32,789 nucleotides of DNA from assembly GCA_026988245.1 (NCBI GenBank), contig JALSLR010000103.1:1-32789 (forward strand), read 5' to 3'. The notes beneath the pieces are model-generated. The model was given only the letters and a program-made list of their open reading frames with translations. It was not told the DNA's origin and searched no databases. A program made the translations under genes and the position numbers. The stretch's first letter is position 1, and each line of letters begins with the position of its first letter. Shown here piece after piece: positions 7,971 to 16,741 of the stretch. This DNA comes from Sulfurimonas sp. (lineage in GTDB: Bacteria; Campylobacterota; Campylobacteria; Campylobacterales; Sulfurimonadaceae).

Positions 7971-8390
7971 ATGATTGACTTAATAAACAACACGTCTTTG
8001 CAAATAAATGAAGATATCTTAAATAATATACTTGGCTTTTTAACCACAAGGGATGTAGAATTACTTATCGTTAGTGAGGATGAAATTCGAAATATTAATT
8101 TACAACAGAGAAATATTGATAGATCTACAGATGTGTTAAGCTTTCCTCTTCAAGAGATGCATTATGCCCCATTAGGTAGTATAGTTATTTCTGAGCATCA
8201 TATAAAAAAGAAAGCTAAAGAACTAAAACATACTCAGAGTGATGAATGCTCGCTTTTATTTATACATGGATTGCTTCATCTACTTGGTTTTGATCACGAA
8301 GTTGATGATGGTCAAATGAGAGACAAGGAAGAAATATTGATAAAAAAATTTAACTTACCAAATAGTTTGATAGTAAGGACACAGGGATAA
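7971..8390 (+). CDS. ybeY: Endoribonuclease YbeY
   Basis: YbeY is a zinc-dependent RNase that matures the 16S rRNA 3' end and takes part in ribosome quality control. This copy has 139 residues. The metal motif HGLLHLLGFDH at 99-109 gives the H-x3-H-x5-H ligands, and STDVLSFP at 52-59 is the other family hallmark. There is no Shine-Dalgarno before the ATG, and a -10 box ends seven bases upstream, so the message may be leaderless. The antiporter gene follows after two bases, which suggests an operon. Confidence 0.95.
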   Translation: MIDLINNTSLQINEDILNNILGFLTTRDVELLIVSEDEIRNINLQQRNIDRSTDVLSFPLQEMHYAPLGSIVISEHHIKKKAKELKHTQSDECSLLFIHGLLHLLGFDHEVDDGQMRDKEEILIKKFNLPNSLIVRTQG

Positions 8391-8392
8391 TC

Positions 8393-9319
8393 ATGGACTT
8401 TATAATATTTATACTAGCAATGTCGGCACTTATATATGGGGCTGATTTTATCATAAAAGAGTCTGAAAGAATTGCTCTGCATTTTAATATTTCCCATTTT
8501 GTTATTGGTGCAACTTTAGTGGCTTTTGGCACATCTTTGCCAGAGATGGCTGCATCAATGATGGCAGCAAGTGCTGGTAAGAATGATATGGCAGTTGCTA
8601 ATGTTATAGGTAGCGTTATATTTAATATTACCTTGGTTCTTGGAGTTGTTTTTTTAATCGCAAAACAAATGAATCCTAAGCGCGATTTATTCGCACAAGA
8701 TAGTGCATGGGTAGTTATACCTGTTATCTTATTTTTCATAATGATTCAAGATGGTGAAATAGGAAGAGTAGATGGATTGTTGTATTTGCTTCTAATGGCT
8801 TCCTATATACTATTTTTATTTGCTGGTTCTAGAGAAGATCTTGAGGGTGAGATAGATCCCACTCTCACACAAGAAAAGTTTCAATGGGGTAAAACTATTC
8901 TGTTACTTGGCATTGGCTTTCTCTTTACTATTGGCGGGGCAAGTTTTGTTGTTGAAAGCGGAGCGAATATTGCTAGAACTTTTGGAGTAAGTGAATGGCT
9001 TATAGGAATATTTTTAATCTCCTTAGGCACATCCCTTCCGGAACTAGTAGTCTCTATTGTTGCTATAAAAAAAGGAAATGCCGAGATGAGCATTGGAAAT
9101 ATCATTGGTTCAAATGTCGCTAATTTTTCTATGGTTCTTGGAGCTGCTTCCCTTGTTAGTCCATTGAATATTGACTTAGCTGTTACGAAATTTGATATGG
9201 TTATAATGGTGAGCGCATCTCTTGCCTTGCTATTTATTCTGGCAAATAAACTTTACAACAAAACAGCTGCGATATTTTTACTTATTATCTTAGCTTTATT
9301 TATTCAAAACAGTTTTTAG
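8393..9319 (+). CDS. Calcium/sodium antiporter, CaCA family (YrbG-like)
   Basis: This is a 308-residue inner-membrane exchanger with about ten hydrophobic segments. It has two inverted alpha-repeats. The first carries GTSLPE at 46-51 and NVIGSVIFN at 70-78; the second carries GTSLPE at 212-217 and NIIGSNVANF. These acidic and polar signatures bind the exchanged cation in the family. A loop rich in acidic residues (about 147-160) separates the halves. It starts two bases after ybeY. Its stop TAG directly abuts the stop of the convergent PBP2 gene with no space for a terminator. The ion (Ca2+, Na+ or K+) is not decided by sequence. Confidence 0.92.
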   Translation: MDFIIFILAMSALIYGADFIIKESERIALHFNISHFVIGATLVAFGTSLPEMAASMMAASAGKNDMAVANVIGSVIFNITLVLGVVFLIAKQMNPKRDLFAQDSAWVVIPVILFFIMIQDGEIGRVDGLLYLLLMASYILFLFAGSREDLEGEIDPTLTQEKFQWGKTILLLGIGFLFTIGGASFVVESGANIARTFGVSEWLIGIFLISLGTSLPELVVSIVAIKKGNAEMSIGNIIGSNVANFSMVLGAASLVSPLNIDLAVTKFDMVIMVSASLALLFILANKLYNKTAAIFLLIILALFIQNSF

Positions 9320-11104
9320 CTATTTCTTTATATATTTTAATTCTAAGAGTTTGTCATAAATTCTAGAAACAATTTTTCCAGCAGCTGTCCCTCCGTGTCC
9401 CCCATGTTCAACCATAGCTAAAACCACGTATTGAGGATTGCGATATGGACCATAGGTGCTAAACCAAGCATGTGAGCGAGTATAATATTCCATCTCATGC
9501 TCTAGTTTACGACTCTTGATGTCTTGTAGAATTCCTACAACCTGAGCAGTACCAGTTTTCCCTGCTATTTTTACTTTAGAATCAATGTAGTGTGAAGCCG
9601 TTCCCTTAGGATAATTACAAACTTCATACATAGCCCTCTGAATAAGGGGAATTCTTTTTTTCTCTAAATCACTTAATACATCTTTAAAGATAGGCTTGAT
9701 GACCTTGTCGCCAATCTTTTTTGTCACATAAGGTGTTGGAAGCTTTTTTGTAGCCATAAGTGCGGTAAATTGAGCAATTTGTATCGGTGTCGATAAAAAA
9801 TCACCTTGACCAATAGAAGTATTTACTGTTTCCCCAATATACCATGTTCGGTTATATTTTCTACTTTTCCATTCGCGAGATGGTACAGTACCAATAAATT
9901 CATTTGGTAAATCAATTCCCGTTTTCTTGCCTAGGCCAAAACGCATAAGCCCATCACTCATTTTTTTTATGCCCACTTTTAAACTTCCTTTATAAAAGTA
10001 ATCATCACAGCTTTCTCTTATCGCTTTTGTAATGCCTGTTTTATGGTGTCCACCTTTTCTCCAGCATCTAAATATTCTCTTTCCAAGAGGCATCTCTGCT
10101 GTACAGTAAACACTGGAATATGGCTTTAAATCCGTTGTTATATAAATTAACCCCAAACCTGTTTTAATAATAGAACCAGGGGGATATAGCCCGTGAGTTA
10201 TCTTGTTTGTGAATGGCTTCTCCAGGGAGGTAGATAGTTTTTCCCACATCTTATGAGATACACCGGAAACAAAGGTGTTAAGAGAATACTCCGGAAAACT
10301 ACTAGCCGAAAGTATCGCTCCGTCAACTCGCATAACGATTACAACGCCAGACTTTTTAGCAAACAATTTTGATATATACTGCTGAAGCTCCATGTCTATA
10401 TTGAGAGTAAGCTTCCTATCTTCTTTCGCTCCTATGTATGAGAGTTCTTCAATTTGTTGATTATTTGCATTAACTTTAATTTTTTTCTCACCTGTTTCAC
10501 CTTGTAAGTAAGTATTGTAATATTTTTCTATTCCACTTTTACCAACATAGCCAATCAGCTTCAAGACCTTGTCTTTTTTAACATCTTTTTCATTAGCACG
10601 AGACACATAGCCAATCATGTGTGCTGCCGTTGCTCCATAAGGATAATATCGCTTAGGTGCTGGTAGAATTTTAATATGCTCACGTAAATTTAACTGTGTA
10701 TAGATTGGCATAATCTCTTGATAAGAAATAAAATCAACAATAGTTATAAAATCATGATTATAGTATGAGTCATATTTTTTATATTGCTTTATCATTTTTT
10801 TTGCACTAAGTTTTGGTAAAAGAGAAGTTAGCTTTTCTATCTCTGCATTAAAAATAGCAAGATTTTTTTTCTGTCTTAAATGGGGCTCTATCTGTATTTT
10901 AAACCCAAGCTTATTAATGGCTACTGGACGATGCTTAACATCTTCTATTTCTCCTCTGACCGGTGCTATCTTTTCTGTTTTTATAGTATTGTTGTGAGAT
11001 AGTTTTTCATAATAGGTATTTGATTCTATGGCTAAAAAGAATACTCTTGAAATCAATGCTAGCCACATTAAGGCAAAAGAAATTAAAATAAATTTTATTT
11101 TCAT
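9320..11104 (-). CDS. mrdA: Penicillin-binding protein 2 (elongasome transpeptidase)
   Basis: PBP2 cross-links new peptidoglycan in the lateral wall, together with RodA and MreBCD. The protein has 594 residues, one N-terminal membrane anchor (about 4-25), a dimerisation/pedestal region, and a transpeptidase domain with the active-site Ser in SIIK (311-314), SCD (365-367) as the second motif and KTGT (516-519). PVRGEIEDVKHRP at about 48-60 is the usual class B N-terminal motif, with an odd EDVKHRP in place of RDRNGR. It overlaps the MreD-like gene by four bases (ATGA). It ends the long minus-strand envelope run. rodA is not in the window. Confidence 0.93.
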   Translation of the reverse strand: MKIKFILISFALMWLALISRVFFLAIESNTYYEKLSHNNTIKTEKIAPVRGEIEDVKHRPVAINKLGFKIQIEPHLRQKKNLAIFNAEIEKLTSLLPKLSAKKMIKQYKKYDSYYNHDFITIVDFISYQEIMPIYTQLNLREHIKILPAPKRYYPYGATAAHMIGYVSRANEKDVKKDKVLKLIGYVGKSGIEKYYNTYLQGETGEKKIKVNANNQQIEELSYIGAKEDRKLTLNIDMELQQYISKLFAKKSGVVIVMRVDGAILSASSFPEYSLNTFVSGVSHKMWEKLSTSLEKPFTNKITHGLYPPGSIIKTGLGLIYITTDLKPYSSVYCTAEMPLGKRIFRCWRKGGHHKTGITKAIRESCDDYFYKGSLKVGIKKMSDGLMRFGLGKKTGIDLPNEFIGTVPSREWKSRKYNRTWYIGETVNTSIGQGDFLSTPIQIAQFTALMATKKLPTPYVTKKIGDKVIKPIFKDVLSDLEKKRIPLIQRAMYEVCNYPKGTASHYIDSKVKIAGKTGTAQVVGILQDIKSRKLEHEMEYYTRSHAWFSTYGPYRNPQYVVLAMVEHGGHGGTAAGKIVSRIYDKLLELKYIKK

Positions 11105-11553
11105 AATATACTCACAACTAAAAATTCTATAATTATATAGTAAATAACATAATAATTAATACTTGGCATTGTAATTAAAAAAATACTACTAAGCATTAAA
11201 CCAAAAAAATAAAATCCAACATATGCGAGGAGCACTATAGATATCTTAACGCAAGGAGAACAAGAGAAATTTTGCTCTAGTCTTGGCAATATGTATTTAT
11301 ATACTAAGGCAAAATAGATTACTGCACTAAAAAGATTGTAACCTTTTTCAGATTCAAATACTATAAGGCAAAAGATAACTAAAAAAGCATATAGTGAGTT
11401 GTCGTGCTTTAAAGCATTTATAAATAAGAAAAACAATACGCCAAGCAAAGGGGGTAGAAAAAGATATATGCTACTTAAGCTTTCATACAGTACAAAAAAT
11501 ACTACATATATGAAAGGGCTTAAAGATGTTTGATAAGAGAGACTTCGTTGCAT
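11101..11553 (-). CDS. MreD-like inner-membrane protein
   Basis: This 150-residue protein is almost entirely hydrophobic, with five or so membrane segments. Its position just before mrdA, with ATGA overlap, and its size match MreD, a rod-shape protein that links MreC and PBP2. Sequence conservation in MreD is low, so the call rests mainly on topology and context. mreB and mreC are not in the window. Its start lies 34 bases inside the preceding GNAT gene, so it is translationally coupled. Confidence 0.65.
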   Translation of the reverse strand: MQRSLSYQTSLSPFIYVVFFVLYESLSSIYLFLPPLLGVLFFLFINALKHDNSLYAFLVIFCLIVFESEKGYNLFSAVIYFALVYKYILPRLEQNFSCSPCVKISIVLLAYVGFYFFGLMLSSIFLITMPSINYYVIYYIIIEFLVVSIL

Positions 11554-11981
11554 ATCGGAAAGTGTTTACATTTAATACAATCAGCCCAGATTTTGTGTTC
11601 TGGGAGGGACTCTTTTGAAATTTCTATAAAACCGAGACGTTCAAAAAAAGATTGTTTATACGTGAGTACAAGAACTTTTTGTAAACCTAAGGTGTCTGCT
11701 TCTTCTAGCGCAGCGCTCACTAGGCCTTCGCCTATTCTTCTTCCTCTAAGACTATCTTTAACTATTAAAGAACGTATTTCAGCAAGAGAGGGTGTGTGTA
11801 TATGTAAAGCACAAAACCCAACAAGTTTGCCATCCATTAAGGCTAAGGTGTAAGAGCGTATATTTGTTGCTATTTCATCATCTGTTCTTACTAGTATTAT
11901 ACCTGAGTCTACTTCTGGATTCACTAGCGTTTGCATCAAGGAGATATCTGCCAACTTTGCCTTAATATACTCAATGTTCAT
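11520..11981 (-). CDS. GNAT N-acetyltransferase, probable short N-acetylglutamate synthase
   Basis: This 153-residue single-domain GNAT has the acetyl-CoA loop in RGRRIGEGLV (about 80-89). The C-terminal tail PEHKIWADCIKCKHFPICNE, with three cysteines, is typical of short ArgA-type acetyltransferases. Those make N-acetylglutamate, the first step of arginine synthesis, from acetyl-CoA and glutamate. In the family the FFERLGF and PEHKIW blocks are common to both amino-acid and general acetyltransferases, so the substrate is an inference. It overlaps engB by 11 bases upstream and the MreD-like gene downstream. Confidence 0.82.
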   Translation of the reverse strand: MNIEYIKAKLADISLMQTLVNPEVDSGIILVRTDDEIATNIRSYTLALMDGKLVGFCALHIHTPSLAEIRSLIVKDSLRGRRIGEGLVSAALEEADTLGLQKVLVLTYKQSFFERLGFIEISKESLPEHKIWADCIKCKHFPICNEVSLIKHL

Positions 11982-12600
11982 TTATCTCTTCTTGAGTTGT
12001 TTTCTTTAATATATCGAAAATAATTTTATTTACTTTTTGTAAGCCTCTTTTTTTTGAACTTGAAACCATGATGGCTTCTGGAAACTCTTTGCGAAGTTTA
12101 TTTTGTTCTTTTTGATTTAGTTTGTCTATTTTTGTAAAAACTTGAAGTATAAATTGTGTCTCATTTGAATTTTCAAGTAAAAAGTCACTTACAGACCTAT
12201 CTATGTCAAGATGAGGATGCCTGCTATCAATAAGATGAATAAATATCTTTATATTATGACGATTTGCAATATAGTCAGTGAGATTTTTTTCCCAATCATT
12301 TTTTATACTTTTAGATACTTTTGCATAACCAAAACCTGGTAAATCAACAAATTTTGCATCTAGTTTAGTAGAGTCTTCTCTATCCATTATCGTTATGTCA
12401 AAATAATTAATTAGTCTTGTTTTTCCAGGAGAAGAAGAAACTTTTGCTAACCCTTTATGGTTAGTCAGAGCATTTAGTAAAGAACTTTTTCCAACATTGG
12501 ATCGTGCCATAAAAACAACTTCATCTTGATACTCAGAAAATGGTGCCATCTTGATGTTTGGTGCAGAAATAATAAATTTTGCTTCTACTACGTCAACCAT
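11971..12600 (-). CDS. engB: Ribosome biogenesis GTPase EngB (YsxC/YihA)
   Basis: EngB is a TrmE-Era class GTPase needed for late assembly of the large ribosomal subunit. It has 209 residues, the usual length. G1 is ARSNVGKSS (32-40), with Ala where most members have Gly. G3 is DLPGFGYAKV, G4 is TKID and G5 is SSK, followed by a short C-terminal helix. Start ATG 12600 overlaps the lptA stop by one base. It sits between LPS transport genes and the GNAT gene in one tightly packed run, so it is likely coexpressed with them. Confidence 0.95.
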   Translation of the reverse strand: MVDVVEAKFIISAPNIKMAPFSEYQDEVVFMARSNVGKSSLLNALTNHKGLAKVSSSPGKTRLINYFDITIMDREDSTKLDAKFVDLPGFGYAKVSKSIKNDWEKNLTDYIANRHNIKIFIHLIDSRHPHLDIDRSVSDFLLENSNETQFILQVFTKIDKLNQKEQNKLRKEFPEAIMVSSSKKRGLQKVNKIIFDILKKTTQEEINEH

Positions 12601-13061
12601 TATTTTTCCTTTTCTTTCATATCAAAGATCATTATTACAGGTTTATCTGACTTACTATTTGCATATGCTTTTCCATCTATTGATTTAAGAACTACTTCAT
12701 CGCCTATAATCTCTTTTTTTTCACCTATTTGCCTAAGGTGGACATCCCTATAAAAATAATATTCTTCTTTATTGGGTAGGTATATTGTTTTTTGAGCCTT
12801 CCCTCTATATATCGAACCCTCTTCTGTCGTAATGAAAAATGAAACATTTCCTTCCGCGACATATTTAATAGGTTGCTGTTCTTCGTCTGTGTAAACTGTT
12901 ACTATAGAAGCATTAAGTTCATCGTGTTCTTTAAGTATGTTTACGTTTCCTTTAAATATTGCAATACCTTTTTTTTGATCGCTGTTAAATGTTTTGGCTT
13001 TTATTTTTAGTTCTTGTGCGCTTAGTATAGTAGCTATTAAAATTATTAAAATTATTTTCAT
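12600..13061 (-). CDS. lptA: LPS transport periplasmic protein LptA
   Basis: LptA forms the periplasmic bridge that carries lipopolysaccharide from the inner-membrane LptBFGC complex to LptD. The protein has 153 residues with an N-terminal signal peptide (hydrophobic about 2-14, cleavage near LSAQ). The OstA-type beta-jellyroll repeats are seen in the segments FNSDQKKGIAIFKGNVNI and YVAEGNVSFFI. It overlaps lptC by one base and engB by one base. The adjoining kdsC supplies the inner-core sugar of the same molecule. Confidence 0.85.
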   Translation of the reverse strand: MKIILIILIATILSAQELKIKAKTFNSDQKKGIAIFKGNVNILKEHDELNASIVTVYTDEEQQPIKYVAEGNVSFFITTEEGSIYRGKAQKTIYLPNKEEYYFYRDVHLRQIGEKKEIIGDEVVLKSIDGKAYANSKSDKPVIMIFDMKEKEK

Positions 13062-13582
13062 TATTTCTCTTTTATTTGATAAATTGCATACACATTTTCA
13101 GACTTAATTGTTTGAGATAGATTGTTATATTCTATATTGTCTCCATAAACAAGGTTTCTATTCATGTTTGCAACATAATCTACTTCTGAATATACAGTAC
13201 CAATTTTTTTATTATACACTGCTTTTTGTGAAAAATATTTTAAACCATCTGCCCTTGTAAAAAAGACATCTTTATCAAGGTAAACTACATCTTCTTTGTA
13301 AAGTCCATTCTTAGCTTTTAAATTTGCTCTAAACTCCTTAGAATTATCTGTGTAGTCTATATTTTTCACATTGTATCTATCTGAATACCTTGTGGCAGAT
13401 GTTCCTTTCATTAAAGTCGTTAAGCTAAATTTATCTAGCTCATAAAGAGTGAATACTCCTAAGCTAAATAAGGGCACCTCTTTTGAATTTATCTTTTTAA
13501 TTTTCATGGGCTCAAATACAAAGTATATCATTGCTAAGCCAACAGAAATTAAAGACAATAGATGATTTATGCTCATTTCCAA
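13061..13582 (-). CDS. lptC: LPS export protein LptC
   Basis: LptC is a bitopic inner-membrane protein that receives LPS from LptBFG and passes it to LptA. This 173-residue sequence has one N-terminal transmembrane helix (about 6-24) and a periplasmic beta-rich domain. Segments such as KNGLYKEDVVYLDKDVFF and GDNIEYNNLSQTIKS are typical of the OstA/LptC fold. Sequence identity in LptC is low, so gene order (kdsC-lptC-lptA) supports the call. Its start lies within the last ten bases of kdsC. Confidence 0.83.
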   Translation of the reverse strand: MEMSINHLLSLISVGLAMIYFVFEPMKIKKINSKEVPLFSLGVFTLYELDKFSLTTLMKGTSATRYSDRYNVKNIDYTDNSKEFRANLKAKNGLYKEDVVYLDKDVFFTRADGLKYFSQKAVYNKKIGTVYSEVDYVANMNRNLVYGDNIEYNNLSQTIKSENVYAIYQIKEK

Positions 13583-14067
13583 ACACCTATAAAATCTTTT
13601 TCTTGATCGTTTTCACTTACTAGGATATCTATCATTTCTCGCACAGCCCCATCACCACCTTTGTTATTTAAAACAGTGTCAACTATATCTTTGATATCAC
13701 CTACTCCGTTATTTGGAGTAAAGCTTCTTCCTGAGGAAGTGAGCATTGCGTAGTCATTTAAATCATCTCCAATAGCAGCTACCTCAAAATTTCTTACAGA
13801 TAAATTATCCAGTAACTCCTTAAAAACTTTTTTTTTATCTTTAATTCCTTGATAAATATGTTTAATTCCAAGCTCTTGAGCTCTTTTTTTTACCATAGTT
13901 GAGTTTTTTCCGGTTATTACAGCTACTTCATTACCAATTTTTAGCCAAGTAGTTATACCTAAGCCATCTTTTACATTAAAAGCCTTGCTTTCTATGCCAT
14001 TAGCATCATAAGTTAGTTTTCCGTCTGTTAGACAACCATCAACATCTAGAACTATTAATTTAATCAT
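13573..14067 (-). CDS. kdsC: 3-deoxy-D-manno-octulosonate 8-phosphate phosphatase KdsC
   Basis: KdsC is a small HAD phosphatase that makes Kdo from Kdo-8-phosphate, which is needed for lipid A core assembly. This 164-residue protein has the HAD motif DVDGCLTDG (8-16) with nucleophile Asp8 and acid Asp10, and the late acidic motif IGDDLNDYAML. It has no cap domain, as expected for the tetrameric C0 type. It overlaps hisB by four bases and lptC by ten. It is the metabolic lead-in to the two LPS transport genes that follow. Confidence 0.93.
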   Translation of the reverse strand: MIKLIVLDVDGCLTDGKLTYDANGIESKAFNVKDGLGITTWLKIGNEVAVITGKNSTMVKKRAQELGIKHIYQGIKDKKKVFKELLDNLSVRNFEVAAIGDDLNDYAMLTSSGRSFTPNNGVGDIKDIVDTVLNNKGGDGAVREMIDILVSENDQEKDFIGVWK

Positions 14068-14636
14068 AAAACATCTTTTGTACTTGGTATACCAATGCGC
14101 TCATTTTTTATTGTCGCTCTACGTATAGCTACGGCAACAGATTTAAAAGCCGCCTCTATAATATGGTGCTTATTTGAACCCCGTTTTTTAACTATATGTG
14201 CACTTATTCCTGCATTTAAAATGAATGCTCTGAAAAACTCTTCTACCAATTCAGCATCAAACTGCCCCACTTTGCCAGTAACTCCTAAGGAATGATATAG
14301 GTATGGTCTATTACTTAAATCTAAATCGCACTCTACGCAAGCTTCATCCATAACAATACTTGCACTACCAAACCTTTCAACTCCCTTAGCTGGGTATATA
14401 GCTTGATTAAGAAGTGAACCTAAAACTATACCAACGTCTTCAACCGAGTGATGGTCATCAATATGAGTATCCCCAATACATTTAACATCTAAATCAATCA
14501 AAGAATGTTTAGAAAAGCTCTCTAACATATGGTTTAAAAAGCCTACTCCAGTATCTATCGTGCTTTTTCCTTTTCCATATAATTTCAATGATATAGTGAT
14601 GTCAGTTTCTTTAGTTTTTCTTGTTTTATTTAACAT
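14064..14636 (-). CDS. hisB: Imidazoleglycerol-phosphate dehydratase HisB
   Basis: HisB dehydrates imidazole-glycerol phosphate in histidine synthesis. At 190 residues it is the single-function form without the N-terminal phosphatase domain of enteric HisB. Metal-binding motifs are DHHSVED (61-67) and HHIIEAAFK (157-165), with GVGFLNHMLESFSKH at 30-44. No other his gene is nearby: it is embedded between rlpA (one-base overlap) and kdsC (four-base overlap), so histidine synthesis is not organised as one operon here. Confidence 0.96.
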   Translation of the reverse strand: MLNKTRKTKETDITISLKLYGKGKSTIDTGVGFLNHMLESFSKHSLIDLDVKCIGDTHIDDHHSVEDVGIVLGSLLNQAIYPAKGVERFGSASIVMDEACVECDLDLSNRPYLYHSLGVTGKVGQFDAELVEEFFRAFILNAGISAHIVKKRGSNKHHIIEAAFKSVAVAIRRATIKNERIGIPSTKDVL

Positions 14637-15445
14637 TAATTATCCCTTACAATAAATGAATTTTGAAAGATGCTTGTTGATTTATAGTCTCGAGCTTCTT
14701 TTTCACTTTTAAAACCGCTAAGCCATACTTTAAAAATACGAGAATCAACTGTTTGAATATCTTTTATGATTGTTGTGTAGCCATCTAGTCCATCATGCTT
14801 TTCTTGAACACTAAGTGCTCCTTCAAAACTAGAGAATGAACCTATCTGAATCGCATAGTTAGCCACTTGCGTTTCCTGTGGTACTGCTTTTAAATCTTTT
14901 TGTTGAGATATAGTTGTTTTACCTTTTATTTCAAAACCTAAAACTTCTATTTTAACAGGGGCTGTTCCTTTTTCTACCATTTTAATTTTATGTGCGGCAG
15001 CATTGGACAAATCAATAATTCTTGTAGCTACAAAGGGACCCCTATCATTTACTCTTACTATTGTTACTAAGCCATTAGACTTGTTTGTTACCCTTACTAT
15101 CGTGTTCATCGGAAGAGTTTTGTGAGCAGCCGTCATATCATGCATATTGTAAGTTTCACCATTTGATGTTAGCTTACCATGAAAGTCTGGACCATACCAA
15201 CTTGCTATACCACTAAATTCATCACCAACATTAACAACAGTTGGATAGTACTTTATACCACGAACAACATAAGGTTTCATAGTTGGATGAGAGTAGGTTT
15301 TTCTATCCATAGTTGCCGAACGATTGCCTGTGCCATTTGAGTAGCTTCTCTGTTCTTCATAATGTGAGTATACTTTTGTTCCTCTCGTACTACAGCCACC
15401 CAGAAGAAGCATAAGAACTGTGCTTAAAAAAAAACTTTTATTCAT
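14636..15445 (-). CDS. rlpA: RlpA-family septal lytic transglycosylase with SPOR domain
   Basis: RlpA is an outer-membrane lipoprotein that cuts denuded glycan strands at division sites. This 269-residue protein has a signal with lipobox LGGC (Cys18). A double-psi beta-barrel at about 75-175 has GIASWYGPDFHGKLTSNGE, DMTAAHKTLP and VRVNDRGPF, with the catalytic-type Asp and His landmarks. A C-terminal SPOR domain (about 190-269, YAIQIGSFSSFEGA) binds peptidoglycan. It overlaps mltD by eight bases and hisB by one. Whether it has glycosylase activity varies in the family. Confidence 0.92.
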   Translation of the reverse strand: MNKSFFLSTVLMLLLGGCSTRGTKVYSHYEEQRSYSNGTGNRSATMDRKTYSHPTMKPYVVRGIKYYPTVVNVGDEFSGIASWYGPDFHGKLTSNGETYNMHDMTAAHKTLPMNTIVRVTNKSNGLVTIVRVNDRGPFVATRIIDLSNAAAHKIKMVEKGTAPVKIEVLGFEIKGKTTISQQKDLKAVPQETQVANYAIQIGSFSSFEGALSVQEKHDGLDGYTTIIKDIQTVDSRIFKVWLSGFKSEKEARDYKSTSIFQNSFIVRDN

Positions 15446-16667
15446 ATATTCTCAGTTTTTCACCAATTTTTATAAGGCTTCCTCGCATTCTATTGTGATA
15501 CTTGATGGTTTTTATAGTAACTTTATGCGCTCTTGAGATAGACTCTAGAGTGTCACCTTTTTTTACCTTGTAGTAATACCTATGGTCTATTTTTCTAGGT
15601 TTAACTTTTGTAGTAATAGGAATGATTAACTTTTGTTTTAACTTTAATCTTGAATGCTTTAGGTTATTGAAGTCCATAATAATCCTATATGGTACACGAT
15701 ATTTTTCACCTATATAGCTTAAGTTATCTCCACTTCTAACAACATGAATTTTATAAATATTTTTAATATCACCCTCTTTGTAATGCTGTTTAAATTCAGC
15801 AAGCTTTACGTAGGGTATATACACTTCGTAGCCTTCTTTATAAGGAGGTACAAAGTCATATCTTAGGTGTCGGTTGAGCTTTTTGAGTGTTTTAAGTGGT
15901 ATATCAATAATTTTTGCTACTCTCTTCAAAGATTCTCCGCTTGTAAGAGTTATGGTAGACATTGAGTATGCATTTGCTCGGTTAAGTAGGTGTCCATATT
16001 CACTATTTAACAAAAACCTATCATCGTTACCAAGAAGAGCAAGCGCAATTATTTTTCGTATGTATCTTCTGCTTTCTCGTGGTATATATGCTTTTTTAGA
16101 GTTTAGCAAAACATTTAAATCATCTGTTTTTGCTCTTTTGATACCTTTGCTTAGTCTCCCCCCACCACAATTGTAAGCAATAGCAGCCAGGTACCATTTT
16201 CCAAATCTTTTATGCAGATGAGACAGATATTTTGCGGCTGCCTTTGTGGATTTAATTGGGTCGCGCCTTTCATCTACATAGTCATCAATCTTAAGTCCGT
16301 AACTTTTTGCAGTTCGTGGCATAAACTGCCAAAGTCCCGATGCTTTTCTTCTAGAATATGCCCTATTTGAAAAATTTGATTCCGCCATTGCTAAATACAA
16401 AAATTCTGGTGGAATTTCATACGCAGCTAAAATATTTTTAATAGTTGGTATATAGATAAATGCTTCATCCATTGCGCGAAAAAAATGTTTATTTTTATAA
16501 ATGGCCTTTTTGCTGTTTCGAAGTTTGTTGACAACGGGATCAAGTAAAAAAGAAGCTTCTATATCAAAAGCATCTAAAAGTTCAACCTCTTTTGTTGTAT
16601 TGAATGCATAATTTAAATTAGCTATGAGAGTAAATGGAATTATTAGAAGAAAAATAAATTTTGTCAT
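15438..16667 (-). CDS. mltD: MltD-like lytic transglycosylase with LysM domains
   Basis: This 409-residue exported protein cleaves peptidoglycan glycan strands. It has a signal peptide (about 1-17), then an SLT domain with the catalytic Glu96 in YLAMAESNFS, the GLWQFMPRTAKSYGL block and AIAYNCGGG. Two clear LysM repeats (about 309-352 and 364-409) and a weaker one before them (about 235-280) anchor it to the wall. The protein has no lipobox, unlike E. coli MltD. About 74 bases separate it from tatD, so it may start its own transcript, with rlpA following at once. Together with RlpA and PBP2 it covers wall cutting and building. Confidence 0.9.
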   Translation of the reverse strand: MTKFIFLLIIPFTLIANLNYAFNTTKEVELLDAFDIEASFLLDPVVNKLRNSKKAIYKNKHFFRAMDEAFIYIPTIKNILAAYEIPPEFLYLAMAESNFSNRAYSRRKASGLWQFMPRTAKSYGLKIDDYVDERRDPIKSTKAAAKYLSHLHKRFGKWYLAAIAYNCGGGRLSKGIKRAKTDDLNVLLNSKKAYIPRESRRYIRKIIALALLGNDDRFLLNSEYGHLLNRANAYSMSTITLTSGESLKRVAKIIDIPLKTLKKLNRHLRYDFVPPYKEGYEVYIPYVKLAEFKQHYKEGDIKNIYKIHVVRSGDNLSYIGEKYRVPYRIIMDFNNLKHSRLKLKQKLIIPITTKVKPRKIDHRYYYKVKKGDTLESISRAHKVTIKTIKYHNRMRGSLIKIGEKLRIYE

Positions 16668-16697
16668 ATGGCTCTTTAGTGTTAATTTTAAGGAATT

Positions 16698-16703
16698 ATT
16701 TTA
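16698..16703 (-). promoter_or_regulatory. Possible -10 box for the mltD-rlpA-hisB run
   Basis: On the minus strand a TAAAAT lies about 30 bases before the mltD start, in the only gap over 70 bases within the 9320-19904 run. It is a one-mismatch box in very AT-rich DNA, so support is weak, but a promoter somewhere in this gap is plausible. Confidence 0.35.
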
Positions 16704-16741
16704 TCTAAATAAAGATTAAACAAAGGATAAGTCTTAAAATT

